A stretch of 64,000 nucleotides of DNA, taken from Cellulosimicrobium cellulans (lineage in GTDB: Bacteria; Actinomycetota; Actinomycetes; Actinomycetales; Cellulomonadaceae). Both the position numbers and the translations under genes were made by a program. Position 1 is the stretch's first letter. Every line of letters starts with the position of its first letter. Positions 45,388 through 54,345 of this stretch are shown piece by piece. Below the pieces are notes generated by a model. That model made no database searches. It was not told where the DNA came from and saw only the letters and a program-made list of their open reading frames with translations. Where the stretch lies: NCBI RefSeq assembly GCF_006539945.1, contig NZ_BJNZ01000008.1:1-64000 (forward strand). The letters are read 5' to 3'.

Positions 45388-46826
45388 CCACGGGGCACGA
45401 CGGCACGGGCGTCGAGCCCGCGGCCGGGCCGACGGGCGACAGCCCTCGCCGAGTCGCGTCGCGCGCGGCGATCTACACCGCCGGGAGCGCGGCCCCGGCC
45501 CTCGCCTCGCTGGTCGTCATCCCCCTCATCACGCGTCTGCTCTCGCAGCGCGAGTACGACGTCGTCGCGCTCGGGACGGTCGTCGTGCAGGTGGGCGTCA
45601 TCCTCGTCGCCCTCGGGATGGGGGCCGCGATCACCCGCGAGTACATCCTCGGTGAGGCGGGTGCCCGCGGTGCCCGGGGACTGGTCGTCCAGTCCTCGCT
45701 CATCAGCGTCCTCATCGCGGGGCTCGCGCTCGCGCTCGGTCCCGTGTGGGGTCCGGCCCTGCTGGGCCGGCCCTGGGACGCCGCGCTCGCCCTCGCCGTC
45801 GTCGCGTCGCTCGGTGGCGGCATCGTGATCGTCGTCCAGGCCTACCTGCGCGGCGCGGAGCGCCCGGTGCCCTTCGTGCTCCTCGCCGCCGGGGGGACAC
45901 TCGTCGGCCCGGCCGTGGGCCTCGTGATCGTCCTCCTGGGACAGCGCACGGGCACGGCGTACCTTGCCGCGCTCGCCGCGGGCTACGTGCTCTCGGCGCT
46001 GGCCGGCGTGTGGGTGACGCTGCGGTCGGGCCCCCGCGACACGAGCTGGGCCGGCCTGCGGCGCGCGCTACGCCTCGGAGCCCCGACGGTGCCGCACCAG
46101 ATCGCCATCTACGTCGCGATCGCGGGCCTGGTGGTCGTCGCGGACCGCCTGCTCGACGCGGGCGGCACGGCCAACATCGTCCTCACGCTCGGTGCGGGGG
46201 CGACGGTGCTCACGGGTGCGCTGAACAACGCCTGGGCCCCGCTCATCTACAAGGAGCCGCCCGCGACGCGCCACGCGCGCCTCACGAGCACCACGCGCGT
46301 GATCCTCCGCGTCGTCGGCGCCCTCGTCGCCGCGGTCTGCCTCGCGGCGCCCCTGCTCGTCCAGATCGCGTCACCGCCGACGTACGACCACGAGGCGATG
46401 GTGCCCGCCGTGGTCCTCGCGTCGTTCTCCGCCGTCGCCTCCGTCTACTACCTCGCGAGCAGCCACCTCATCCTCGTGCGCGGACGGACAGGCGTGCTGT
46501 CGGTCTCCACGCCGGCCGCCGTCGGGCTCGGCATCGTCGCGGCGGTGCTCACCGCGCCGGTGTGGGGGCTCGTGGCGATCGGGGCGTCGTATGCCGTGAT
46601 GTACGTGCTCCTCGCGCTGTTCACGACCGTCGCGCAGGCCGTCCTCGTGGACCGCCCGTGGCGACCGCCGCTCGCTCCGATCACGCTCGTCGTCGTGCTC
46701 GCGTGCGCCGCGGCGGCGATCCTGCTGCCGACGACGACCGGGTGGTGGACCGTGCTCCGCGCGGCGGTCGCGCTGCTCGCCGCAGCGGTCCTCCTCGCAC
46801 CGCTGCGCACCGCACTCCGACGATAG
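45384..46826 (+). CDS. wzx: Wzx-type oligosaccharide flippase
   Basis: 480 aa MOP-superfamily membrane protein with about 12 to 14 helices after a 35-residue polar N-terminus. Family features include an early AAIYTAGSAAPALASLVVIPLITRLLSQREYDVVAL segment and mid-protein RLGAPTVPHQIAIYVA, where lineage-specific charged residues line the channel. It would move an undecaprenyl-linked unit, probably one that carries pseudaminic acid, to the outside. GTG overlaps the pseC stop. Its stop codon directly abuts the stop of the convergent next gene. Confidence 0.9.
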   Translation: MTTGHDGTGVEPAAGPTGDSPRRVASRAAIYTAGSAAPALASLVVIPLITRLLSQREYDVVALGTVVVQVGVILVALGMGAAITREYILGEAGARGARGLVVQSSLISVLIAGLALALGPVWGPALLGRPWDAALALAVVASLGGGIVIVVQAYLRGAERPVPFVLLAAGGTLVGPAVGLVIVLLGQRTGTAYLAALAAGYVLSALAGVWVTLRSGPRDTSWAGLRRALRLGAPTVPHQIAIYVAIAGLVVVADRLLDAGGTANIVLTLGAGATVLTGALNNAWAPLIYKEPPATRHARLTSTTRVILRVVGALVAAVCLAAPLLVQIASPPTYDHEAMVPAVVLASFSAVASVYYLASSHLILVRGRTGVLSVSTPAAVGLGIVAAVLTAPVWGLVAIGASYAVMYVLLALFTTVAQAVLVDRPWRPPLAPITLVVVLACAAAAILLPTTTGWWTVLRAAVALLAAAVLLAPLRTALRR

Positions 46827-47888
46827 TCAGGCCGCGGGGGCGGACCCGTCGAGCTCGATGGGCTGCGACGACGACGCCCTCGCGCCGCCGAGGGGCCGGG
46901 GCAGGTACGACGTGGCGGCGCGCAGCCACGCGAGGTCGATCCCGGACGAGTCCGGGGCCGGCTTCTGCTCTCCGCCGACAGGCTTCGGGGCTGCGGGAGC
47001 GGGAGCGCTCCGTCGGCGTACGTTGACCAGGGCCCGCTCGACCGGGGACGTGGTCCAGTGTCGCGCGAACGGCGCGACGCGGCGGCGCTCCCAGCCGAGC
47101 GCGCGACGCAGCGCGTCCGGCGCGAGGAGGTCTCCCGCCCCGAGCTCGTCGGTCGCGACGGCGCGGGCTGCGTCGTCGTCGGTCTCGTACCCGTAGAGCT
47201 CGGGCCAGGTCCGCTCGAGGCGCTCGAGGGCGCTCTGGTCCTCCGAGTCGAGCAGCATCGGGTCGCCGTACACGCCGACCGAGCGCCCGAGCCACGCCGC
47301 GTACACCACGGGCGTCGAGAGGCGATTCGACACGACGCGGGCGCTGCTCGCGATCAGGCCGACGAGCCGCGCGAGAAAGTCGGGGTCGGTGCGGGCGCCG
47401 AGCGTCACGCACCGGTGGCCCGCCTCGCGGTAGGCGTCGACGAGCCGCTCGTCGCGCGCGTCGCTCCAGTAGATGGAGACGGTGGACGGCCCCTCGGAAT
47501 CGAACCACCGCCGTGCTGCTGCGCGGTGGTCGCCGGAGATGGCCTGCGTCTCGATCCCGTGGACCGGGAGGATCACGGTGCCCTCACCTCGCGGCCCGTT
47601 CTCGAGGCCGCGGCTCACTGCCTCGTACGCGAAGGGGGCACCGACCGCCGTCGTCGGTGCGCTCGAGGCCGGGTCCCACGCGCGCGACCGGTGGCTCCAC
47701 ACGAGGAGCCGGTTGGGTCCGCGGTACGTCGGGCTCGCGAGCCACGGGAAGTCCCGGAAGTGCGTGGTCACCGGCGAGAGCGCCGTCCAGCCGTGCTGGA
47801 CGAGCCCGGCGATGTGCCGCGGCCTGTCCTCGCCGAGGTAGTGCGCGAAGGCGCGACTGTGACCGTAGTAGTGGTTCTGGGACTCCAT
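46827..47888 (-). CDS. unrecognised protein, candidate nonulosonate transferase
   Basis: 353 aa soluble protein of no family I can name. The first part has HYYGHSRAFAHYLG, HIAGLVQHGWTALSPVTTHF, LLVWSHRSRAWD and VILPVHGIET; later ones are SIYWSDARDERLVDAYREAGHRCVTLGARTDPDFLARLVGLIASSARVVSNRLSTPVVYAAWLGRSVGVYGDP. The alternating strands and the QHG and SNRLSTPVVYAAWLG segments look like a GT-B-fold transferase, with the last segment like a donor-binding site in polysialyl- or CDP-glycerol-type enzymes. The C-terminal 70 residues are Pro/Ala/Lys-rich and low complexity. Its place beside Wzx and the pse genes suggests a transferase that adds the sugar; this is inference. ATG with GGAGAGG upstream. 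Confidence 0.6.
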   Translation of the reverse strand: MESQNHYYGHSRAFAHYLGEDRPRHIAGLVQHGWTALSPVTTHFRDFPWLASPTYRGPNRLLVWSHRSRAWDPASSAPTTAVGAPFAYEAVSRGLENGPRGEGTVILPVHGIETQAISGDHRAAARRWFDSEGPSTVSIYWSDARDERLVDAYREAGHRCVTLGARTDPDFLARLVGLIASSARVVSNRLSTPVVYAAWLGRSVGVYGDPMLLDSEDQSALERLERTWPELYGYETDDDAARAVATDELGAGDLLAPDALRRALGWERRRVAPFARHWTTSPVERALVNVRRRSAPAPAAPKPVGGEQKPAPDSSGIDLAWLRAATSYLPRPLGGARASSSQPIELDGSAPAA

Positions 47889-48058
47889 CCAGCCTCTCCG
47901 GTTCCGGGCACGCGTCGACGTACGCGCCGACGGACGGGGCGCGTCTCCCGAGCAGCTCCCGGACGACGCGCGCCCAGCATACCGACCGTCCTGCGTGCGG
48001 GGTGCGGCCCCCTGACGCCGTGCCTAGCCTGGCTGGAGGAAGAGGGAGGTCGGTGCAC

Positions 48059-50083
48059 ATGGACATGACCAGACTCCGGCGACGAGGATCCCGTCTCGTC
48101 GCCGTCCTGCTCGCGGCGCTGCTCGCGCCGCTGGCTGTGGTCGGCCCACCTGCACAGGCGTCGGTGACCACGACCGAGCGCGTGACGCTCACAGCGAGCA
48201 GCATCGTGACCGTCGCGGGCCGCGGCTACGGCCACGGCATCGGCATGTCCCAGTACGGGGCGCGCGCCGCGGCCGCCGGCGGCTCCACGTACCGGCAGAT
48301 CCTCGACTTCTACTACCCCGGCACCACGGCGACGACCGTCGCGAGCACCGAGCTCCGGGTGCTGCTCAAGTCCGACACCGATGACGACCTGCGCGTCGTG
48401 GCGACACCCGGCATGGTCATGTCCGACGCACGGGGCGTGCCGAGGAGCATCGGGTTCCCGGGGGCGACCGTCAGCCAGTGGCGCGTGCTGCGCAACGCCA
48501 ACGACACGGGCTTCGTGCTCTTCGGGCTCGTCGGGTCGACGTGGCGTCTGTGGTCCCAGAGCGCGTCCCCCGGCTTCATCTCGCTGTCGACGTCGCCCGC
48601 GTCCACCGTCCAGGTCGTCCTGCCCGACGGCTCGCGGCGCGAGTACCGCGGGTCCGCGCGCGCCGTGGCCGACGGCGCCGCCCCCGGCCTCGCCTCCGTC
48701 AACGCCGTGCGCATGGAGGACTACCTGCGGTCGGTCGTGCCTGCGGAGATGCCGTCGAGCTGGCCTGCGAACGCCCTGCGAGCCCAGACCGTCGCGGCCC
48801 GGACGTACGCCGCCCAGAACCGCGCCGCCCGACCCACGAGCGCGTGGCACACGTGCGACGACACCGCGTGCCAGGTGTACCGGGGCGTGCGCTCGCTCAG
48901 CGCGGCGGGGGCGGTCACCCCGCACGAGGCAGCCGCGACCGACGCGGCGATCTCCGCGACGTCGGGCGTCACGCTCTACTACGGGGGCGCACCGGCCTTC
49001 ACCCAGTTCAGCGCCTCGAACGGCGGATGGACCGCAGCCGGTAGCGCTCCGTACCTCGTGGCCAAGCGGGACCCGTGGGACGCACAGGGCAATCCCGTGC
49101 ACGCGTGGAGCGTGCGGGTCACGGCGGCGCAGATCCGCGCGGCATATCCGACGATCGGGACGCCGCGTTCCGTCACCGTGGTGAGCAGGACCGGTCCGGG
49201 TGAGTGGGGCGGGAGGGTCGAGAACGTCGTGCTCGCGGGTTCCGCAGGTTCCAGGACGGTCACTGGCGCAGCGTTCCGGACGGCTTTCGGCCTGCGGAGC
49301 GCGTGGTGGAAGGTCACCGGGACCTCTCGGCTCGAGCCGGACACGACGGCGGACGGCCGGCCCGACCTCACCGCGCGCACGCCCGCCGGCGAGCTCAGGA
49401 GCTACGAGGGCAACCGGTCCGGCGGCTTCGCGACCGCGGCGCGACGCATCGGCACCGGGTGGCAGGTCATGCGGCACGTCACGGACGGGGCCGACCTCGA
49501 CGGCGACGGGAACGGCGACGTCCTCGCGATCGACGGCGGCGGGGTGCTCTGGCTCTACCCGTCGAACCGCGCGGGCGGGCTCGCGGCACGACAGCAGGTG
49601 GGCACCGGGTGGCAGGTCATGGCGTTCCTGGCGTCTCCGGGCGACATGACGGGCGACGGGCGCGCCGACGTCCTCGCCGTGGACGGCGCGGGCACGCTCT
49701 GGCTCTACCCGGGCGACGGGACCGGCAAGGTCACGGCTCGCCGCGCGATCGGCAGCGGTTGGCAGATCATGACCGCGGTCGTGGGCGCCGGAGACATGGA
49801 CGGCGACGGCACGGCCGACGTCGTCGCGCGCGACTCCGCGGGCCGACTGCTCCTGTACCGCGGTCGCGGCGACGGGACGCTCCGGGGCGCGATCGTCATC
49901 GGCAACGGCTGGCAGACGATGCGCCTCCTGACCGTGCACGGTGACTGGTCGGGCGACGGCCGGCCCGACGTCCTGGCCTCCGACGGCTCGGGCGCGCTGT
50001 ACCTCTACCCGTGGAACGGGAACGCGTTCTCCCCGCGCCGCGCGATCGGCCAGGGCTGGACCGTGTACGACCGCCTGCTGTGA
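48059..50083 (+). CDS. secreted SpoIID/LytB-domain protein with FG-GAP/VCBS repeats
   Basis: 674 aa. Signal peptide (RLRRRGSRLVAVLLAALLAPLAVVGPPAQAS) with a cleavage site near residue 35. The SpoIID domain (about 50-420) opens GRGYGHGIGMSQYGARAAA and has VVPAEMPSSWPANALRAQTVAARTYA with the Glu near residue 229 that is catalytic in SpoIID lytic transglycosylases. Residues about 425-674 hold roughly five repeats of 46-50 residues of the type GDMDGDGTADVVARDSAGRLLLY...IGNGWQTM, probably a propeller with Asp-rich calcium loops. ATG 48059 has GGGAGG nine bases upstream. It is outside the cell and likely acts on peptidoglycan. Confidence 0.88.
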   Translation: MDMTRLRRRGSRLVAVLLAALLAPLAVVGPPAQASVTTTERVTLTASSIVTVAGRGYGHGIGMSQYGARAAAAGGSTYRQILDFYYPGTTATTVASTELRVLLKSDTDDDLRVVATPGMVMSDARGVPRSIGFPGATVSQWRVLRNANDTGFVLFGLVGSTWRLWSQSASPGFISLSTSPASTVQVVLPDGSRREYRGSARAVADGAAPGLASVNAVRMEDYLRSVVPAEMPSSWPANALRAQTVAARTYAAQNRAARPTSAWHTCDDTACQVYRGVRSLSAAGAVTPHEAAATDAAISATSGVTLYYGGAPAFTQFSASNGGWTAAGSAPYLVAKRDPWDAQGNPVHAWSVRVTAAQIRAAYPTIGTPRSVTVVSRTGPGEWGGRVENVVLAGSAGSRTVTGAAFRTAFGLRSAWWKVTGTSRLEPDTTADGRPDLTARTPAGELRSYEGNRSGGFATAARRIGTGWQVMRHVTDGADLDGDGNGDVLAIDGGGVLWLYPSNRAGGLAARQQVGTGWQVMAFLASPGDMTGDGRADVLAVDGAGTLWLYPGDGTGKVTARRAIGSGWQIMTAVVGAGDMDGDGTADVVARDSAGRLLLYRGRGDGTLRGAIVIGNGWQTMRLLTVHGDWSGDGRPDVLASDGSGALYLYPWNGNAFSPRRAIGQGWTVYDRLL

Positions 50084-50086
50084 CCA

Positions 50087-50124
50087 CCGGGCAGGGGACG
50101 CCGGCGACGGCGCCCCCTGCCCGG
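50087..50124. terminator. hairpin terminator between SpoIID-type and amidase genes
   Basis: Eleven-base arms CCGGGCAGGGG / CCCCTGCCCGG, with a GC-rich 16-base loop, fill most of the 44-base gap between the two convergent genes. Confidence 0.8.
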
Positions 50125-50127
50125 AGC

Positions 50128-53046
50128 TCAGGAGATCGGGGCCCTGGCCGACCCGTACGTGCGCCAGGGGTAGAAGCCGCCCGAGCCGTTCCCGGCATAG
50201 AGCACGAGCGTGCCGTCCGGCCGGCTCGCGACGAGATCGTGCTTGCCGTCACCGTCCACGTCGCCGACGCCCACGACGCGCGTCAGCCCGCCCCACCCCG
50301 TGCCGATCGTCGTGGGGTTGCCGAGGAGCGCAGCCCCGTTGCCGCGCCGCAGCTGGAGGTCGCCCGTACGGGAGTCGCGTGTGAGGAGGTCCGGGACCCG
50401 TCCGCCGGACCACATCCCCGCGGTGACGATCATGTCCACGTTCGACACGCCGGACGCGAGGAGGACCCGCGCGCCGAAGCGCGCCGTCCCCGTCGTGGGG
50501 TACAGCCAGATCCGGCCGCTCGTATCGAGCGTGATCAGGCTGGGGTTCCCGTCACCGAGGAAGTTCCCACCGTCGACGACCTGGCGCATGACCTGCCACC
50601 CCGTGCCGACGCGGGTACCTGATGCGGCGTACCGGCCGCCGCCGGTCCCGCGGTGCAGGTAGAGGTCGCCGTCGGTGCGGCGCACGACGAGGTCACGACG
50701 CCCGTCGCCGTCGAAGTCGCCCGTCGGGACGAGCTCCGCGACGCCGGAGCCACCGGCGACGCCCGTCGCCACGACGCGCTGGAAGTCGCCCTGACCCTGG
50801 TAGGAGTAGCGGAGGAGCTCGCCGTTCCCCGAGCGCACGGTGTACAGGTCCTGACCGCGGCCCGACCGGCTCGCCGAGACGATCCCCGAGAAGGACTGCC
50901 AGCCGGCACCGATCTGCGACCGGCCCCGTACCCCGCCCGTGCCCGTCCCCGGGTAGAGGAAGAGGCGCCCCGCGGTGTCGCGCGCGACGAGGTCGCCGCT
51001 CCGGCCGTCGTCGTTCATGTCGCCCACGCCGACGATGGCGGTCATGGTCTGCCAGCCGGTGCCGACCACGGTGCGCGAGCCGCTGAAACCGCCCCTCCCG
51101 TCACCGCGGTAGAGGTAGAGCGTGACCCCGCTGCGAGCGACCAGCGCGGGGCGGCCGTCGGCGAGGGTGCCCGTCATGGCGACGGCAGCCATGGACTGCC
51201 ACCCCGAGCCGACGCGGCGACGCGGCTCGAAGCCGCCCCTGCCGTCGGACGGGTACAGGTAGAGGCTGCCGTCCGTGTGCCGCGCGAGCAGGTCGGGTCG
51301 ACCGTCGCCGTCCCAGTCGTGCCCGCCGGTCACGAGGGTCATGACGTGCCAGCCGTTCCCGATCGCTCGCCGGGCCGCCCATCCCCCGTCGGAGCGGCCC
51401 GGGTAGAGCCAGAGCCGACCGCTCGCGTCGACCAGCATGAGGTCGGGCAGCCCGTCGCCCGTCCAGTCACCCGCGCCGATCGTCCGGGATCCCGTCCAGC
51501 CCATGCCGACGGACGTCGGAGGTCGCCAGCCTGCACCGGACGCTGCCGCGAGGTCTGCCGACGACGAGCCGCGGAGCGCGAGGTCCGCGAAGCCGTCGCC
51601 CGACAGGTCGCGCGGCGCGTAGGCCCGAGAGGCGGTGTCGCCCTCGAGCCCCTTGACCTTGGACCGCAGCTCGGGCATGCGCGCGAACAGATACCGCCCC
51701 GGGCAGGACGTCTGCCCGACCTCACGATGGCCGAACACCGTCTGCAGACGCTGCCCGTTGATGACCGTGGAGGCACCGGCGGTCACACCGTGGAGCGCGA
51801 ACTTCCACGCGATGACCCGAGCCGCGGCGTCGATCGCGACGGTCGGGACCGCCGTCGTGTCGTAGTTGCCCAGGAACGACACGCCGAACGCCGCGGAGTT
51901 CACGCCCGACGCGTGCGCGCCGATCACGGCGCGGTCGAGCCCACCCTTGCGGCCCTCCCAGAGCCGTCCGAACTTGTCGACGAGCACGTTGTAGCCGATG
52001 TCGCCCCAACCGCGCGACTGCGCGTGATACGTGTAGATGCCCCGGAGCAACGCCGGGACCTGGGCCGAGGTGTAGCTGTTCGTGCCCGCCGTGTGGTGCA
52101 CCGTGGCGGCGACCACCTTGCCGATCTGCGGGGTCCACGTCGAGATCGACTCGTCCGCGCCCCACTGCGCGCGGCTGAAGATCGTCGGTCGCGGCGACGA
52201 GGCCGCAGCGAGGGCCGCCCCGGCCACCCCCGCCCCCGTGGGCGCGGCCTCCGTCGAGGTCCCGACCGTCGAGGCGTCGGCGCCGAGCACGTCGAGGGAG
52301 ACCTGGCTCACCTCTCCGAGCGCCTCCGCGCCGAGGCTCGCATCGATCGGGGACTCGACGTCCGACGTGCCCGGCTCCGTCGTCCCGGGGTCTGCGCCGG
52401 TGTCGGTGCCCGCCGCCGCGTCGGGCGACGCGGTGCCCACCACCGAGAGGCGCGCGTCGACCGGACCGTCCCCCGCCGCGTGGCGCAGCGCGACCTCGAC
52501 CGCGTCGACCTCGCCGGCGAGGTACGGCTCCGTGCCGTCCCGGACGCCGGCGAGCGGGCTGCCGTCGCCCTCGCCCGCCTCCGCGTCGTCCGCCTCGAGC
52601 GCGGTCCACACGCCCCACCCGTCGGCGGACCGCGTGCGGATCTCGACCGCGAGGTCCGCCGGCGCGGAGCCCTGCTCCCACGTCACGCCGACGACGACCA
52701 CCCCGGCTGCCGTCGTCTCGGCGGCGAGGACGACGTCGGACGAGGCGGTGCCGTCACCGGCAGTGCCGCCCTCGAACGGGACCGCGTCCGGTGCCGTGGA
52801 CGCGTCCGGGCTGCCGAGCGCGGGGTCGGGCTCGAGCGGGACCTCCTCGAGGACGGGCTCGCCCTCGGTGTCCTGGGCGGCGACGAACGCGGAAGCTACC
52901 GTCGTGAGCGGCACCGACGCCGCTCCGCCCCCGGGCGACGCCGCCGCCTCCCCGCCGAGGACGGGCAGGCCGACCGAGCCCACCGCCATCGTCACCCATG
53001 CCGAGACCCCTGCGACGACCGATGTCGCCATGCGCACCCGGAACAC
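50128..53046 (-). CDS. secreted N-acetylmuramoyl-L-alanine amidase (PGRP) with FG-GAP/VCBS repeats
   Basis: 972 aa exported protein. Signal peptide at residues 1-36, then a long Ala/Asp/Thr/Gly-rich region to about 285. The amidase_2/PGRP domain (about 290-450) has FSRAQWGADESI, TVHHTAG with a zinc His, GDIGYNVLVDKFGRLWEGR, GAHASGVNSAAFGVSFLGNY and FGHREVGQTSCPGRYL with a second His and Cys ligand. About ten repeats of 46-50 residues follow (470-972), of the same GDxDGDGxxDLxxR...GWQxM type as in the neighbouring SpoIID protein. It would cleave the stem peptide from peptidoglycan outside the cell. GTG has GGAGG nine bases upstream. Confidence 0.9.
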   Translation of the reverse strand: MFRVRMATSVVAGVSAWVTMAVGSVGLPVLGGEAAASPGGGAASVPLTTVASAFVAAQDTEGEPVLEEVPLEPDPALGSPDASTAPDAVPFEGGTAGDGTASSDVVLAAETTAAGVVVVGVTWEQGSAPADLAVEIRTRSADGWGVWTALEADDAEAGEGDGSPLAGVRDGTEPYLAGEVDAVEVALRHAAGDGPVDARLSVVGTASPDAAAGTDTGADPGTTEPGTSDVESPIDASLGAEALGEVSQVSLDVLGADASTVGTSTEAAPTGAGVAGAALAAASSPRPTIFSRAQWGADESISTWTPQIGKVVAATVHHTAGTNSYTSAQVPALLRGIYTYHAQSRGWGDIGYNVLVDKFGRLWEGRKGGLDRAVIGAHASGVNSAAFGVSFLGNYDTTAVPTVAIDAAARVIAWKFALHGVTAGASTVINGQRLQTVFGHREVGQTSCPGRYLFARMPELRSKVKGLEGDTASRAYAPRDLSGDGFADLALRGSSSADLAAASGAGWRPPTSVGMGWTGSRTIGAGDWTGDGLPDLMLVDASGRLWLYPGRSDGGWAARRAIGNGWHVMTLVTGGHDWDGDGRPDLLARHTDGSLYLYPSDGRGGFEPRRRVGSGWQSMAAVAMTGTLADGRPALVARSGVTLYLYRGDGRGGFSGSRTVVGTGWQTMTAIVGVGDMNDDGRSGDLVARDTAGRLFLYPGTGTGGVRGRSQIGAGWQSFSGIVSASRSGRGQDLYTVRSGNGELLRYSYQGQGDFQRVVATGVAGGSGVAELVPTGDFDGDGRRDLVVRRTDGDLYLHRGTGGGRYAASGTRVGTGWQVMRQVVDGGNFLGDGNPSLITLDTSGRIWLYPTTGTARFGARVLLASGVSNVDMIVTAGMWSGGRVPDLLTRDSRTGDLQLRRGNGAALLGNPTTIGTGWGGLTRVVGVGDVDGDGKHDLVASRPDGTLVLYAGNGSGGFYPWRTYGSARAPIS

Positions 53047-53172
53047 CCTGCGTCACCTCCGACCGGGCGACGCCCCTGTGCTCGCCCACGGTCGCCAGTA
53101 TGGGCACGGCTTCGCCCGATCCGCGCGAGTTGCGCCTGCGCGCGGGCGTGCGTGCCGCGGTCCGGGAACTGT

Positions 53173-53178
53173 CACAAT
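53173..53178 (+). promoter_or_regulatory. possible leaderless -10 box (CACAAT)
   Basis: CACAAT followed by seven bases and the ATG at 53186. It departs from TAnnnT in its first base, so it is a weaker case. Confidence 0.35.
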
Positions 53179-53185
53179 GGGGGTC

Positions 53186-53917
53186 ATGCATCCGCCACAG
53201 ACGCGTGGGCACGCGGTTGCCCACGCCCCGGACGCCGTGGCTCCGGCTCCTGTCGACGACGCCTGGCTCGTCATCCCCCTCTTCAACGAAGGCTCGGTCA
53301 TCGGCGACGTCGTGCGCGACGCCCTGCCGACGTTCCCGCACATCGTGTGCGTCGACGACGGCAGCTCCGACGACTCGATCGAGCAGGCGCGCGCGGCGGG
53401 GGCGATCGTGCTGCGCCACGCCGTGAACCTCGGGCAGGGCGCGGCGCTGCAGACCGGCATCGAGTACGCGCGCGAGCAGCCCGGCGCGACGTACCTCGTG
53501 ACGTTCGACGCCGACGGACAGCACCAGGTCTCGGACGCCGTCGCCATGGTCGAGCTCGCACGCTCGGAGGACGTCGCGATCGTCTTCGGGTCACGATTCC
53601 TCGACGAGCGGACCAAGCCGGGGCTGATCAAGCGAGTGGTCCTGCGCGCGGCCGTGTGGTTCACGAACACGACGACCGGCCTCAAGCTCTCCGACGCGCA
53701 CAACGGGCTGCGCGTGCTGCGTCGCGACGCCGCCCTGGCCGTCAATATGACCCAGGACCGCATGGCGCACGCGAGCGAGATCGTCGACCAGCTCGCCAAG
53801 AGCAAGCTGCCGTGGCGCGAGGCGCCGGTGCACGTCCTGTACACGGACTACTCGCGAGGAAAGGGCCAGTCCGTGTGGAACTCGGTCAACATCCTCGTCG
53901 ACCTTATCTTCAAGTGA
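53186..53917 (+). CDS. GT2 glycosyltransferase, polyprenyl-phosphate glycosyltransferase type
   Basis: 243 aa. GT-A domain with LVIPLFNEGSVIGDVV, VCVDDGSSDDSIEQA, HAVNLGQGAALQTGIEYA, TFDADGQHQVSDAV and a C-terminal DYSRGKGQSVWNSVNI. This is the dolichyl- or undecaprenyl-phosphate sugar synthase (GtrB-like) pattern, without the two C-terminal membrane spans seen in GtrB. The DUF2304 gene that follows may supply the membrane anchor. ATG 53186 chosen; ATG 53177 would add three residues. Confidence 0.88.
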   Translation: MHPPQTRGHAVAHAPDAVAPAPVDDAWLVIPLFNEGSVIGDVVRDALPTFPHIVCVDDGSSDDSIEQARAAGAIVLRHAVNLGQGAALQTGIEYAREQPGATYLVTFDADGQHQVSDAVAMVELARSEDVAIVFGSRFLDERTKPGLIKRVVLRAAVWFTNTTTGLKLSDAHNGLRVLRRDAALAVNMTQDRMAHASEIVDQLAKSKLPWREAPVHVLYTDYSRGKGQSVWNSVNILVDLIFK

Positions 53918-53933
53918 GCGGGGAGCCAGAACA

Positions 53934-54329
53934 GTGCTGATCCAGGTCATCCTCATCCTGGCGGTCGTCGTCGTGACCGTCATGCTCACCCGCTCCACCG
54001 CGAACGCCCGGCACCAGGCGATCCGGCGGCTCCTGCTCGCCGGGTTCGTCGTGGCCGCCGTGCTCGCGATCATCTTCCCCGACGCTCTCTCGGTGCTGGC
54101 CAACGCGGTCGGCGTGGGCCGTGGCACCGACCTCCTGCTCTACGCGCTCGTCATCGCGTTCGTCAGCTACATCGCCACGAGCCACCGTCGCTCGAACCAG
54201 CTCAGCCGCAAGATCACGCTGCTGACGCGCGAGCTCAGCCTCGCGGAGGCGCGCCTCGCCGCTGTCGACGAGTCGGTCGACCGGCTCGAGGAGACGACCG
54301 TCGCCGAGGCCCGCACCGAGCCGTCCTGA
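53934..54329 (+). CDS. DUF2304 family membrane protein
   Basis: 131 aa. Three hydrophobic helices (residues 2-18, 34-52, 66-84), then a predicted coiled-coil tail (SRKITLLTRELSLAEARLAAVDESVDRLEE). DUF2304 proteins are commonly encoded directly after GT2 polyprenyl-phosphate glycosyltransferases, as here, 16 bases downstream with GGGGAG before the GTG. They are probably a membrane partner of that enzyme. The function is not established. Confidence 0.88.
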   Translation: MLIQVILILAVVVVTVMLTRSTANARHQAIRRLLLAGFVVAAVLAIIFPDALSVLANAVGVGRGTDLLLYALVIAFVSYIATSHRRSNQLSRKITLLTRELSLAEARLAAVDESVDRLEETTVAEARTEPS

Positions 54330-54345
54330 CCCGCGCGGGCGCCCG

